From: Fructobacillus evanidus
Lineage (GTDB): Bacteria; Bacillota; Bacilli; Lactobacillales; Lactobacillaceae
Assembly: GCF_963580165.1 (NCBI RefSeq)
Contig: NZ_CAUZLM010000001.1
Span: forward strand, 124,001-188,000
Reading direction: 5' to 3'
DNA length: 64,000 nucleotides
This document shows positions 8,756 through 16,340 of this stretch, one piece after another. The stretch's first letter is position 1; each line of letters opens with the position of its first letter. Made by a program: the position numbers and the translations under genes. The notes under the pieces are model-generated. The model was not told the origin of the DNA. It saw nothing but the letters and a program-made list of their open reading frames with translations, and did not search any database.

Positions 8756-9613
8756 ATGGCAGCAGCAGTTAGTAAAATCAGCATGGATTTCATCACCCGA
8801 TTAAATTTGCAAAATCCCCATGACGTGAAAACGGTTAACGGTGGGGATACAAACGCGACCTATTCGCTTTATTCGGGTGAAAAGCGGTACTTTTTGAAGG
8901 TTCAACCCAATCAAGACCGCCATTATTTTGATCACGAAGTGGCTTCCTTGAAGGCTTTAAGTGAATGGGTCAGGGTTCCCAAAGTCATGAAACAAGGAGA
9001 AAAACAAGGAAGTGCCTATCTGTTAATGGACTGGATTGAAACCGGTTCAAACAATCAGTCAGCCTTAGGAGAAGCTTTGGCTCACCTTCACCATGCAAAA
9101 GGGAAGGCCTTTGGCTTTGAAGTCAACGCGGATAATGATTATTTCCCAAAGAACAATACGTGGTCAAGTTCGTGGGGAGAATTTTTTGTCCACCAACGTT
9201 TAGAACCCTTGATGGACTTAGCCAAGAAGAAGGCTCTCTGGTTAAATCAGCGCGGTGACCACTTTGAAAATCTCAAGAAAACGATTTTGGCAGATGATCA
9301 TGTGCGCCAGGTAGAACCATCGCTGTTACACGGTGATTTGTGGGCTGGTAACTTTATGTTTGACACCAATGACCAACCAGTATTTATCGACCCAAATTCT
9401 TTCTACGGTGACCGTGAATATGATTTGGCCGTGTCGAAGGTCTTTCCTGGTTTTAATGAGGACTTTTATAGTTCATATGAAGCCGCTTATCCGCTAGAGG
9501 ATGGCTATCAGGATCGGTTCAAGTGGTATGAATTTTATTATGTTTTGCTTCACTTTGTTCGCTTTGGTGACATCTATGCACCACGATTAAACCGCTTATT
9601 GATTAGTTTCTAA
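8756..9613 (+). CDS. Fructosamine kinase family protein
   Basis: The 285-residue protein carries the kinase-like fold of the fructosamine/ketosamine-3-kinase family: GGDTNATYSLYSGEKRYFLKV at the nucleotide site (about 23-45), the catalytic LLHGDLWAGNF near 190, the metal-binding FIDPNSFYGDREYDLA near 210 and an EFYYVLLHFVRFG tail. Family members phosphorylate ketoamine (Amadori) adducts on proteins or small amines so that they fall apart, a deglycation repair step. Ribosome site TAGGAGG precedes the ATG. The leader ORF and terminator just upstream probably control it. Confidence 0.9.
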   Translation: MAAAVSKISMDFITRLNLQNPHDVKTVNGGDTNATYSLYSGEKRYFLKVQPNQDRHYFDHEVASLKALSEWVRVPKVMKQGEKQGSAYLLMDWIETGSNNQSALGEALAHLHHAKGKAFGFEVNADNDYFPKNNTWSSSWGEFFVHQRLEPLMDLAKKKALWLNQRGDHFENLKKTILADDHVRQVEPSLLHGDLWAGNFMFDTNDQPVFIDPNSFYGDREYDLAVSKVFPGFNEDFYSSYEAAYPLEDGYQDRFKWYEFYYVLLHFVRFGDIYAPRLNRLLISF

Positions 9614-9640
9614 GTTGAGCATCATGACTAGACCAATTTG

Positions 9641-9669
9641 TTGACATCTTTTCGGGCAGTCTGTATAAT
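9641..9669 (+). promoter_or_regulatory. Consensus sigma-A promoter for the ECF S-component gene
   Basis: TTGACA (9641-9646) and TATAAT (9664-9669) are spaced by exactly 17 bases, 35 bases before the ATG. Too little room is left for a riboswitch. Confidence 0.9.
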
Positions 9670-9703
9670 TTCTTGGACGTCCAAAGCGAGGAGAAAATCA
9701 GTT

Positions 9704-10309
9704 ATGTCAACAATGAAAACGAAGCGTTTTGTGGCGACAACAGTCTTTGTCGCCATCGTATTATTACAGAGTTTCGTGCCATTCTTAGGTTCTTTACCAT
9801 TAGGAGCCTTTGTTATTGGTGCCTCGGTGACGATTGTACCGATGACCGCCGTTTTAGCGGGCATTTTACTTGGCCCACGCTCGGGGTTAGTGGTTGGCCT
9901 CTTTTGGGGGATGACTTCTTGGATTCGGAATTTGATGCACCCCGGGACCATTGGTTCACTGATTTTTTCAAATCCAGTGACGGCTTTAGTGCCACGGCTC
10001 ATGGTTGGCCTTTTGGCCGGTTATGTAGCGGGCTTAGTGTTGAAAAAGACGCGGTTGCCTTGGTGGGGATTCTTCCTTCTTGGGGCTTTCGGCGCTTTAT
10101 TAAATACCGCCTTAGTGATTTTGAGTACGACGGTAGCCTTTAAGCTCTTTCCGGTTAGCGGAATGGGGATTCCACACGCCCATCTTTTTGCCTGGTTAGT
10201 TGGCATTCTTGGCTTTAATTCTGGCTTTGAAATGATTGCAAATGGTTTGTTAGTTCTTTTGATTGGCCGAGTTCTTTTGGCCAAGTTGCCAAACTTGCGA
10301 CCTGAATAA
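9704..10309 (+). CDS. ECF transporter S component (substrate unknown)
   Basis: The 201-residue protein is almost wholly hydrophobic with about six membrane helices and short loops, the layout of energy-coupling-factor S subunits. FVIGASVTIVPMTAVLAGILLGPRSGLVVGLFWG resembles the family's helix 2-3 region. It would bind a vitamin-like substrate and dock on the shared EcfA/A'/T module, which is not encoded nearby. Start ATG 9704 follows GCGAGGAGAAAATCAGTT; the frame extends upstream without a ribosome site. No vitamin riboswitch is present, so the substrate (pantothenate, riboflavin or another) is open. Confidence 0.8.
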   Translation: MSTMKTKRFVATTVFVAIVLLQSFVPFLGSLPLGAFVIGASVTIVPMTAVLAGILLGPRSGLVVGLFWGMTSWIRNLMHPGTIGSLIFSNPVTALVPRLMVGLLAGYVAGLVLKKTRLPWWGFFLLGAFGALLNTALVILSTTVAFKLFPVSGMGIPHAHLFAWLVGILGFNSGFEMIANGLLVLLIGRVLLAKLPNLRPE

Positions 10310-10322
10310 TTCTGATTTTTGT

Positions 10323-10350
10323 GCAGCCATGTTAATTGGCTGCTTTTTTA
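10323..10350 (+). terminator. Terminator of the ECF S-component gene
   Basis: Stem GCAGCCA / TGGCTGC with a 7-base loop, followed by TTTTTTT. Confidence 0.85.
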
Positions 10351-10366
10351 AATGGTTACTAAGTAA

Positions 10367-10400
10367 AAAAGAACTTAATCCAGGGGGATTAAGTTCTTTT
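10367..10400. terminator. Bidirectional hairpin next to the prophage edge
   Basis: A perfect 15-bp stem (AAAAGAACTTAATCC / GGATTAAGTTCTTTT) with loop AGGG has A and T tracts on both sides and could stop transcription either way. It lies just outside the putative attL. Confidence 0.8.
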
Positions 10401-10417
10401 ACTTGGTATTTGAATAG

Positions 10418-10429
10418 ATGCGCTTACCC
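10418..10429. repeat. Putative attL core
   Basis: ATGCGCTTACCC matches the tRNA-Arg 3' end at attR (ATGCGCCTACCC) with one mismatch. The reverse complement ends in TAAGCGC, which pairs perfectly with the tRNA 5' strand GCGCTTA, whereas the present attR copy gives one G-U pair. That fits this being the original bacterial 3' end. Confidence 0.55.
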
Positions 10430-10515
10430 GGCATATCGCTGTTTTTAGCTGAAAAGCCGGTGCTATGCACTTCATAAAATAAAGGCGATTATGTCAACGG
10501 TTTTGGCTGCTGTTT

Positions 10516-10563
10516 TTGTAAAATGTTATGAATCGTTATAAAACGTTTTACAATTATTTTTTT
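10516..10563 (+). terminator. Inverted repeat with T tract between attL and int
   Basis: TTGTAAAATGTT and AACGTTTTACAA form a 12-bp stem (one G-T) with a 14-base loop, followed by TTATTTTTTT on the + strand. It could stop host transcription from entering the prophage. Confidence 0.6.
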
Positions 10564-10568
10564 AATCG

Positions 10569-10589
10569 ACTGTATCAATAACTGTATCA
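10569..10589 (+). repeat. Left integrase arm-site repeats
   Basis: Two direct copies of ACTGTATCA start at 10569 and 10581, right after the integrase stop. A matching pair sits beside attR at 45663 and 45674. Arm-type integrase binding sites are the likely role. Confidence 0.6.
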
Positions 10590-11657
10590 TCATAAATTGT
10601 TTAACAGATTTAATGCTTTTTTGTTTTCTGATAGACGTTTTTCATTTAAAAGGTGGGCATATATACCAAGGGTAATGTTAACGTTTGCGTGTCCTAGGCG
10701 TTCACTAACATATTGAATCGATATATCGTTAGCCAATAGAAAACTGGCATGTGTGTGCCTTAGTCCGTGCATGGTTATTACTTTCGAGTTATTTTCCACC
10801 AGAATTTTTTTCAATTCTTTATTACAACTGTCATTTTTAGGCGGAACGCCGTTTTTACCATAAAAAACAAATTTATGGTTTAAATTCCACGCTTTGATAG
10901 CCATAACAAGCTCGTCAGGGATAGTTATGATTCGATTTGAGTGAGTTGTCTTAGTTGGCTTAAATACGTTCTGAATCATGTCCCAGGACTTATTAACAGA
11001 TATAGTTTTTTCTTTTAGATCTATATCTTTAGGAGTAAGTGCAGCAACTTCAGCATAACGCATGCCAGTGAAAGCTGAAGTCAATATCATTTTAGCCGTT
11101 AAGTCATCAGTTTTTTTGCATGATTCTACTAATTTCTGAAAGTCATCTTTTTCTAAAAATTTTAAATCGCTATCTTTGCTTTTCTTACCAGCAACGATGT
11201 AAATATTTTTTGTAAAGTCTTTTCGAATTAAATTTTCATCAAGTGCGTATCGAGTAAATCCAGATATAATATTTTTAATACGATAAACGGAACTCTTGAC
11301 GTGGTTTTTCGAGTAATCATTTATCATGATTTGAAACTGTTCTGTTGTAACTGAGGAAAGCTTTTTGTTTGGCCAATACTCTTCAATAATTCTAATTGTT
11401 CTTCTATACCAAAGCTTAGTCTGAAATGATATTTTTGGCTCTTTAAACACGGCATACCATTGTTTAAATTGGTCAATAAACAGTTTTTCTGAAACAATCA
11501 AGGTATCATCATTTTTCTGTTGTTCAATTTCAACGGCCCACTTTTGAGCCTCAGACTTTGTTTTAAAACCTGATTTTACTTTTCGTTTATCTTTTCCATC
11601 AAGTTGATAGTAAACACTAGCACCCCAACCATTTGAACGTTTGTAAATACTTGCCAT
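10590..11657 (-). CDS. int: Phage tyrosine recombinase (integrase)
   Basis: The 355-residue protein has the tyrosine-recombinase catalytic set: Arg200 in FTGMRYAEV, His297-x-x-Arg300 in MHGLRHTH, His323 in LGHANV and the nucleophile Tyr333 in LGIYAHL. The N-terminus (MASIYKRSNGWGASVYY) is the AP2-like arm-binding domain, followed by a SAM-like core-binding domain. It is about the size of Tn916/phage integrases. It inserts and, with an excisionase, removes the prophage. It reads toward attL and has AAAGGAAAC before the ATG. Confidence 0.97.
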   Translation of the reverse strand: MASIYKRSNGWGASVYYQLDGKDKRKVKSGFKTKSEAQKWAVEIEQQKNDDTLIVSEKLFIDQFKQWYAVFKEPKISFQTKLWYRRTIRIIEEYWPNKKLSSVTTEQFQIMINDYSKNHVKSSVYRIKNIISGFTRYALDENLIRKDFTKNIYIVAGKKSKDSDLKFLEKDDFQKLVESCKKTDDLTAKMILTSAFTGMRYAEVAALTPKDIDLKEKTISVNKSWDMIQNVFKPTKTTHSNRIITIPDELVMAIKAWNLNHKFVFYGKNGVPPKNDSCNKELKKILVENNSKVITMHGLRHTHASFLLANDISIQYVSERLGHANVNITLGIYAHLLNEKRLSENKKALNLLNNL

Positions 11658-11713
11658 TTTGTTTCCTTTCTGAAAATTGGTACAAAGAAAAAGGCTTGCG
11701 CCCTAATTTGTTT

Positions 11714-12259
11714 TTATTGATTATGTTCCATTAAACTGAACGTTCCATTGAATGAGGTGACACAAACTATCACAGAATAGACAATTAAAATAATAGTGAT
11801 AGATGAATCATAGAAATTGTAATTGTGTGAAACGCTGTACCCAAGGCTTAAAAATGCAAGAAGAGGAGAGATTATCATTAAGCTTTCTTTAACTTGAATC
11901 ATGTAGTGTGATAAGAACTTAAAATAGTATTGATCCTCAATTGAAATCCAATTGAAGGCAATTTTATTAATAATCATATTGATAAAAATTGGTATTGGTA
12001 TGGTAGTAGCCATAATAGTGATAGTTGTCCAACCTATTGTTTTTCCTGCTAAAAGATTGTGGATGATACTTAAGAAATATGCCGGTAGAAGAGCAACAAA
12101 AAAATTAATCATAACTATCAGCATGATATAGACAGTAGGCCAAATATATTTATTTATTATCTTTCTTTTTGTCGATTTATTTATTATTGCAATTTCACGT
12201 TCTAATCTATCAACTCGACTGGTTAATTGCTCATAATCTTGTGTATTTTCTTCCTTCAT
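11714..12259 (-). CDS. Membrane protein with coiled-coil N-terminus
   Basis: Residues 1-30 (with QLTSRVDRLEREIAII) form a short coiled coil, followed by four hydrophobic segments at roughly 35-60, 75-100, 120-145 and 150-170. There is no known motif. It lies in the leftward lysogeny block between int and the repressor, where expressed prophage accessory genes such as superinfection-exclusion factors are common; that role is inference. The A+T-rich composition differs from the chromosome. AAAGGATTAAATACG precedes the ATG. Confidence 0.75.
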   Translation of the reverse strand: MKEENTQDYEQLTSRVDRLEREIAIINKSTKRKIINKYIWPTVYIMLIVMINFFVALLPAYFLSIIHNLLAGKTIGWTTITIMATTIPIPIFINMIINKIAFNWISIEDQYYFKFLSHYMIQVKESLMIISPLLAFLSLGYSVSHNYNFYDSSITIILIVYSVIVCVTSFNGTFSLMEHNQ

Positions 12260-12291
12260 CGTATTTAATCCTTTGTTACTGTAATTTTATG

Positions 12292-12310
12292 TATGTATGC
12301 CCCAAAGGGC
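12292..12310 (-). repeat. GCCC-N4-GGGC-ATACATA hairpin, copy 1
   Basis: On the minus strand GCCCTTTGGGGCATACATA forms a 4-bp stem with a 4-base loop. It lies between two leftward genes. Copies occur at 12921 (minus) and 44566 (plus). Confidence 0.5.
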
Positions 12311-12341
12311 GTCTAAATTATTATTGAACGAATATGTGTGG

Positions 12342-12905
12342 TTACAATTCTTTATTGTTTAAACCATCAAGCTTTTCAATTAATTGTTTTTGTAGCTTAA
12401 TATTTTCTTCTTGAAGTTTTTGGATTTTTATTGCATCTTCGTGTGCCTGGTCATATCCCCATTGCTGTTCTCTGTTTTTCTTTAAGTATTTGTTGATTGT
12501 CTTGATGAGGTAGAAAACAATATATGAAATGAAGAATAGTGTTAATGAGTTTTGAAGTAATGATAAAAATGAAGATTCTAATGTGTGGGTAGGGTGGTTA
12601 CCATTAAATGCAAAAATCCATATCCAAATATACCCGATAAGATTTGCTAAAAAGCTTGTTAAACTCTTTATGACGTCACTAAAGTTGTATCCAATCACAA
12701 TTGAAATGACAAAGGTTAACAGAAATGGCGCGAACATAAACTGCTTAAACTGTTCAAAGTTTGAAGACGTGTGGTCAAATAACTCCTCGGTTTTTGATTT
12801 AACATTTTCCTTAACGTCTTTGGCACTAGTTTTGATTTCTTGCACATTGTTTTTGATGTCGTTTTTCATATCAGACAAGATTGATTTATCAAATTTGTTT
12901 TTCAT
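12342..12905 (-). CDS. Amphipathic-helix plus two-TM accessory protein
   Basis: This 187-residue protein starts MKNKFDKSILSDMKND. About 50 residues of charged amphipathic helix (KTSAKDVKENVKSKTEELF) lead into two hydrophobic segments (FAPFLLTFVISIVIGY and FLANLIGYIWIWIFAF), a third near residue 125 and a coiled-coil C-terminus (KIQKLQEENIKLQKQ). There is no family I recognise. The frame runs 12 codons upstream, but the ATG at 12905 has AAAGGAGT in place. As part of the lysogenic block it may act at the membrane against other phages; this is unproven. Confidence 0.72.
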   Translation of the reverse strand: MKNKFDKSILSDMKNDIKNNVQEIKTSAKDVKENVKSKTEELFDHTSSNFEQFKQFMFAPFLLTFVISIVIGYNFSDVIKSLTSFLANLIGYIWIWIFAFNGNHPTHTLESSFLSLLQNSLTLFFISYIVFYLIKTINKYLKKNREQQWGYDQAHEDAIKIQKLQEENIKLQKQLIEKLDGLNNKEL

Positions 12906-12920
12906 GTTGTGTACTCCTTT

Positions 12921-12939
12921 TATGTATGCCCGACAGGGC
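12921..12939 (-). repeat. GCCC-N4-GGGC-ATACATA hairpin, copy 2
   Basis: Minus strand GCCCTGTCGGGCATACATA, just upstream of the ribosome site of the 12905 gene and just after the stop of the next gene up. Confidence 0.5.
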
Positions 12940-12946
12940 ATGGTGC

Positions 12947-13426
12947 TTAACGCTTTGATTTTCGGAATCCGGCATTTATCGCCTCTTGTTCATTGTGAAA
13001 ATAAACAGTGTTTTCGGGTTTTATATTGTAATGCTGCTGGTCTGGCATGTGGTACACATGTGTTTTTGAGTCACCAACAATAGAAGTGGATTCTTGTTGA
13101 GTAGGTTGCACACTTTGCGCTGCCTGATTGCCAGTTTGGGGTGTAGTTTGATTATTAGACTGTTCTTTCGTTGAATCGGTCGGCTGTTCATATTTTTGAA
13201 TGTCGTTTGATGAAGCAGTGGATTCCTGGTGTGAAGATGAACTAGATGATTTATTAGACTCATTATTTTTCTTGGTAGAAATTGATTTTGATGATGATTC
13301 TGCACTTTTATTTGATTTATCATCATCAGATGAACCTGATCCTAAAATCATAACAACGACAAAGAACGCTAATATCCAAAACCAAACACGCTTGTAAAAC
13401 GGTTTTTTAATGCCTTGGTTTTTCAT
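12947..13426 (-). CDS. Membrane-anchored Ser-rich protein with a C-terminal sunset-like motif
   Basis: The 159-residue protein has an uncleaved N-terminal anchor (RVWFWILAFFVVVMILG), about 75 residues of Ser/Asn/Gln/Thr-rich linker, then a C-terminal THVYHMPDQQHY...TVYFHNEQEAINAGFRKSKR segment (residues ~122-159). That ending resembles the short sunset/Ada-like module seen at the ends of secreted nucleases and surface proteins, though the usual Cys ligands are replaced. It is probably displayed outside the membrane. AGGAGAAAGTATAA precedes the ATG. A role in blocking phage DNA entry is conceivable but not shown. Confidence 0.72.
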   Translation of the reverse strand: MKNQGIKKPFYKRVWFWILAFFVVVMILGSGSSDDDKSNKSAESSSKSISTKKNNESNKSSSSSSHQESTASSNDIQKYEQPTDSTKEQSNNQTTPQTGNQAAQSVQPTQQESTSIVGDSKTHVYHMPDQQHYNIKPENTVYFHNEQEAINAGFRKSKR

Positions 13427-13498
13427 TTATACTTTCTCCTGTTCACCTTTTAACGTGGTTAAGGTTTTGCACGTGTTTATACCGACAATGGGAATAAA

Positions 13499-14347
13499 TT
13501 AAATGCCAAGCAGCTCTTTCTTTTTTAGATCAAACTCCTCTTGTGTGATAGCGCCCATATCGAGCAGCTCTTTTAATTCTTTGATTTGGCCCAAGTTGCT
13601 TGTCTGTGGCTGTGGTTGAACGGGTTGTTGTGCTTGGAAAAGTTGCTGATTGTCAGCAGTTTTATCTTGTACAGCCTTTTTGAGCTTCTCAACGAAGATA
13701 GGGGCGTTATGCTTATCAACGTTCTCAATAGCGATTGTGTTCGCACCATTGGTAATCATGATGGTTGATAGCACGAACTTTGACGAATAAGAAACAGCGT
13801 TGATGTAGTCGAAGCCAATCTCTTCATAATCGCCACCTACGAACATGTTCTTGTTGATGAACATCAATCGGTTATTAGTAATCACAATCAGATATGAACG
13901 GCCTTCACGTCCACCAGAGACAGCATAAACAATCTTTTCCTGTGGATCTAAGTATTCGTGCAAGTGATTGATTTCTTTCTTAGTACCGAAAAGATTTGAA
14001 ACTCCTGCTTCTTCTAATTGGTTTTGAATGTCGTCAGTTTGACTGGGTTCATCAGGTACATCATCACGTAGATACTTTAGGCGGTCGTTTTTAGCTTTTT
14101 CAAAGTCATACTTCTCGCCATTGTTATACAGCTCTTGTAAGTATTCGTATGGTTCGTGCTTAATTTGGCCTTGCTTTTTTAGGTCTAGTTTCTTAATTCC
14201 TAGTTTAGCCATACATTTAGGATGAATAACTTTTGCCATACGTCCGTTAACACTGTTTATAGGATATGACATAAAAAAATTACACTTTTCAAAACACAAG
14301 GGGCAAGTTAATAGCTTCATTTCTGGCTGGAAATTTTGATTATCCAT
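13499..14347 (-). CDS. Zinc-finger, bacterial PH and SHOCT domain phage protein
   Basis: The 282-residue protein has an N-terminal metal site (CPLCFEKC near 15-22 and HPKC near 43-46), a linker, a bacterial pleckstrin-homology (YokE/bPH-like) region from about 130 to 220 (EKIVYAVSGG...LIVITNNRLMFINKNMF), and a C-terminal SHOCT motif (LKELLDMGAITQEEFDLKKKELLGI). This architecture is common beside phage repressors in Firmicutes; its job is unknown, and SHOCT often mediates oligomerisation. AAGGAGAG precedes the ATG. It is expected to be co-expressed with the repressor in lysogens. Confidence 0.85.
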   Translation of the reverse strand: MDNQNFQPEMKLLTCPLCFEKCNFFMSYPINSVNGRMAKVIHPKCMAKLGIKKLDLKKQGQIKHEPYEYLQELYNNGEKYDFEKAKNDRLKYLRDDVPDEPSQTDDIQNQLEEAGVSNLFGTKKEINHLHEYLDPQEKIVYAVSGGREGRSYLIVITNNRLMFINKNMFVGGDYEEIGFDYINAVSYSSKFVLSTIMITNGANTIAIENVDKHNAPIFVEKLKKAVQDKTADNQQLFQAQQPVQPQPQTSNLGQIKELKELLDMGAITQEEFDLKKKELLGI

Positions 14348-14358
14348 ATTTTCTCTCC

Positions 14359-15039
14359 TTAAAATTTAGATGTTTGTTGTACTAGCTTCCCAATGATTTG
14401 AACTGGTGGCTCGCCATTATCAATATCTACTTTCTTGTATTCAAACGGCTTAAACTGTTCAGTTAACCAACTATCTGGTTCAAACCTTATTCTATCAGGG
14501 TAAATATAAACGTGCTTCAACGTAGCAGAATCTCCATTAATGATAACGCCACAGATGTCGCCATTAGTAATTGATGATGTATCAACATTGGCCAAAATAG
14601 AAACAGCGCCATTTGGAATAACCTTGTTCATGCTTTCGCCATCAACACGAAGTGCAAGGAGATTCTTAGATCCATAACGGTCAACAATGTCATCATCAAC
14701 CTTTATGTTACCTTCAATATCCTCCTTAGCACCTTCTGGATATCCTGCTGAAATACGTCCATAGATTGGGATTTCAACAGCGTTTGTTGATTTAGATATG
14801 TTTACTTTTGAAACATCATCTACAATTCCTGCTATTTTAAGAATCTCATCATTCGTTATTCTAAGACCTTTTGCTAGCCGATATAGTGTTTCAACTTTAG
14901 GAATACTTTTGTGACCGTTTTCTAATTGTGAAAGGTATGACGGAGACATATTTGCTTGTAACGCTGCTTGTCTCACGCTAAAACGTTTATCTAATCGAAT
15001 ATCCTTGATTGTTTTTCCGAAGTCTTCTTTCGTTGCCAT
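14359..15039 (-). CDS. CI-like repressor (XRE HTH + S24 peptidase)
   Basis: The 226-residue protein joins an XRE-type helix-turn-helix (about 6-65: RQAALQANMSPSYLSQLENG) to a LexA/CI-like S24 autoprotease. An Ala-Gly cleavage site is visible in RISAGYPEG, the nucleophile Ser in GESMNKVIP, and the Lys in SATLKHVY. It should hold the lysogenic state and self-cleave on RecA activation. The start at 15039 follows AAAGGTGC; the upstream frame extension (32 codons) lacks support. It is divergent from cro with operator-like repeats between them. Confidence 0.93.
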   Translation of the reverse strand: MATKEDFGKTIKDIRLDKRFSVRQAALQANMSPSYLSQLENGHKSIPKVETLYRLAKGLRITNDEILKIAGIVDDVSKVNISKSTNAVEIPIYGRISAGYPEGAKEDIEGNIKVDDDIVDRYGSKNLLALRVDGESMNKVIPNGAVSILANVDTSSITNGDICGVIINGDSATLKHVYIYPDRIRFEPDSWLTEQFKPFEYKKVDIDNGEPPVQIIGKLVQQTSKF

Positions 15040-15118
15040 ATCTAAGCACCTTTCATCTTTATAAACACAAGTATAACCAAAAGAAAAACAAATAAAAGCA
15101 AAAAGTAAATAAAAGTGT

Positions 15119-15147
15119 TTGACAACGTGACACAAATGTTTTACAAT
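15119..15147 (+). promoter_or_regulatory. Early lytic promoter (PR) with operator 1
   Basis: TTGACA (15119-15124), 17 bases, TACAAT (15142-15147). The box GTGACACAAATGTTTTACAA (15127-15146) fills the spacer and -10, so a bound repressor would block RNA polymerase. A near copy lies at 15405. Confidence 0.85.
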
Positions 15148-15178
15148 TAGTTTATCAGTTAAGGAAAGGAGGAAAGAA

Positions 15179-15391
15179 ATGACTGAAACTCTTCAATTCA
15201 AGGACATTGAAGGTACACGAAAGATGATTAAAATGTCTGGCGAAAATTTTGCTTCCTTTTCTAAAAAGGTAAAAGTAGACCCGTCAATGATGAGCAACTA
15301 CCTAACTGGAAAGAAATTTCCTAGCCCACCAACAGCTAAGAAAATTGCTAACGGATTAGGAAAGGATATGTACGATATTTTTTTTGCCTAG
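15179..15391 (+). CDS. Cro-like XRE regulator
   Basis: The 70-residue single-domain XRE helix-turn-helix protein (ENFASFSKKVKVDPSMMSNYLTG as the recognition region) is the first gene transcribed rightward and faces the CI-like repressor. Size and place match Cro, which would silence the repressor promoter during lytic growth. AAGGAAAGGAGG sits directly upstream of ATG 15179. Confidence 0.88.
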   Translation: MTETLQFKDIEGTRKMIKMSGENFASFSKKVKVDPSMMSNYLTGKKFPSPPTAKKIANGLGKDMYDIFFA

Positions 15392-15404
15392 AGTGTTCAC
15401 TAAT

Positions 15405-15426
15405 GTGACACAAAATTGTTTTACAA
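15405..15426 (+). promoter_or_regulatory. Operator-like repeat 2 after cro
   Basis: GTGACACAAAATTGTTTTACAA repeats the PR operator with a 2-base insertion. It lies between cro and the next gene, a likely second regulator-binding site. Confidence 0.6.
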
Positions 15427-15443
15427 AACAGAAAGGAGGAAGC

Positions 15444-15605
15444 ATGAAAGATAAATTCGTTGTTGATCGTGTTGTTCAAGATGAAGATGGCTATCAAATT
15501 TTTGCAACACTAACGCTTAGCAGACGAAAACGAAAAAAGCTTCGCCAGTATAGAAAAACACTAGCAAAGCTTAAAAAAATCATGAATGAGATTGAGGAGT
15601 TTTGA
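15444..15605 (+). CDS. Small basic early protein (53 aa)
   Basis: It starts MKDKFVVDRVVQDEDGYQ and continues with a very basic stretch (SRRKRKKLRQYRKT), possibly nucleic-acid binding. GAAAGGAGGAAGC precedes the ATG. It sits second in the early operon behind a repeat of the operator. No family is recognised. Confidence 0.75.
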   Translation: MKDKFVVDRVVQDEDGYQIFATLTLSRRKRKKLRQYRKTLAKLKKIMNEIEEF

Positions 15606-15606
15606 T

Positions 15607-15933
15607 TTGAAAGACCAAAAAGAATTTAAAGAAAACACATTGGAGTCAATTAGTAGATATTTTGATGATTGGAATTTAGACCAAGTAAAAGTCAAACGAG
15701 TTTTTGATGAAAAAAATAAGCCAACCAATAAGGTTGACTACATTATCTCAATGTCACGAACCGGGAAGAAGTTAGAAAGCCCTCAACAAGAACTATCTCA
15801 AGAATTAGATAACATTAAAAATCTATTTGAGAGTGTTGATGTAAATGAAAAGAGTAGTGCTGACACACTACTCACCATATCTGCAAAGATTATCCATTTA
15901 GCAAACAAAGTTACAGCTTTTCAGAGTCGATAA
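15607..15933 (+). CDS. Early hypothetical protein (108 aa)
   Basis: The best start is TTG 15607, two bases after the previous stop, with GAGGAG 8 bases upstream; an ATG at 15586 inside the previous gene lacks this. The protein is charged and soluble (DLKDQKEFKENTLESISRYFDDW near the start), helical at the end, without a motif I can name. Its 3' end overlaps the convergent DUF1508 gene by 23 bases. Confidence 0.7.
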   Translation: MKDQKEFKENTLESISRYFDDWNLDQVKVKRVFDEKNKPTNKVDYIISMSRTGKKLESPQQELSQELDNIKNLFESVDVNEKSSADTLLTISAKIIHLANKVTAFQSR

Positions 15934-16093
15934 CTAATGTATCTGGGTCAACGTTTTCTTTGATTGCTTGAATAGTCGTTTCGGCACTACTTTTCAAATG
16001 ATAAGTTTCGCTTTGTGCTACTACTTGGCCATTGTCAGATTTCAATAAGAAATAATATTGGCCATCAACAGATTTTTTAATAACAAAATACAT
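15911..16093 (-). CDS. Single-repeat DUF1508 (YegP-like) protein
   Basis: The 60-residue protein (MYFVIKKSVDGQYYFLLKSDNGQVVAQSETY...) matches the DUF1508 unit: FxIxxSxDGQYYFxLKxxNGxVVxxSExY. YegP-type proteins carry one or two such units; their function is unknown, sometimes linked to stress. Notably it runs leftward inside a rightward early operon. Its GAAAGGAGAACAAT ribosome site lies in the duplicated divergent element at 16101. Confidence 0.82.
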   Translation of the reverse strand: MYFVIKKSVDGQYYFLLKSDNGQVVAQSETYHLKSSAETTIQAIKENVDPDTLVIDSEKL

Positions 16094-16100
16094 GATATTG

Positions 16101-16160
16101 TTCTCCTTTCAACTTACTAGGTACGTCACTACCAGTAGTTAAAGGATACCAAAAGAAAGG
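16101..16160. repeat. Duplicated divergent control element, copy A
   Basis: This ~60-base imperfect palindrome between a leftward and a rightward gene begins TTCTCCTTTCAACTTACTAGG, contains CCAGTAGTTAAAGGATACC, and ends AGAAAGG. A near-identical copy lies at 17126-17182. Each arm supplies an AAAGGA-type ribosome site, one on each strand. Confidence 0.75.
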
Positions 16161-16168
16161 TTAACAAC

Positions 16169-16288
16169 ATGAAAAAAGAAGATGAAGAATTTGTAAGCTT
16201 TCCTAATTGGGTTGCTCCATTGTCGGCAAGCGTTGGATTTGTTATCGGAACTTTAGTAGCCCTAATAGCCAAGTTGTTAATAATGTAA
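16169..16288 (+). CDS. Small single-TM early protein (39 aa)
   Basis: It starts MKKEDEEFVSFPNWVAPL and has one membrane helix (ASVGFVIGTLVALIAKLLIM), topology N-in. Ribosome site AGAAAGG lies 8 bases before the ATG within the duplicated control element. Unknown function. Confidence 0.7.
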   Translation: MKKEDEEFVSFPNWVAPLSASVGFVIGTLVALIAKLLIM

Positions 16289-16340
16289 CCAACACGCCAC
16301 TAGTAAATCCTGAAAGTAGGGGCATTAAAAAACCTTTTTT

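Noticed and set aside
10420..10475. A tRNA-like hairpin (CCGGC/GCCGG) to the right of attL.
   Set aside because: No T-loop or anticodon arm can be made; probably part of the phage attachment arm.
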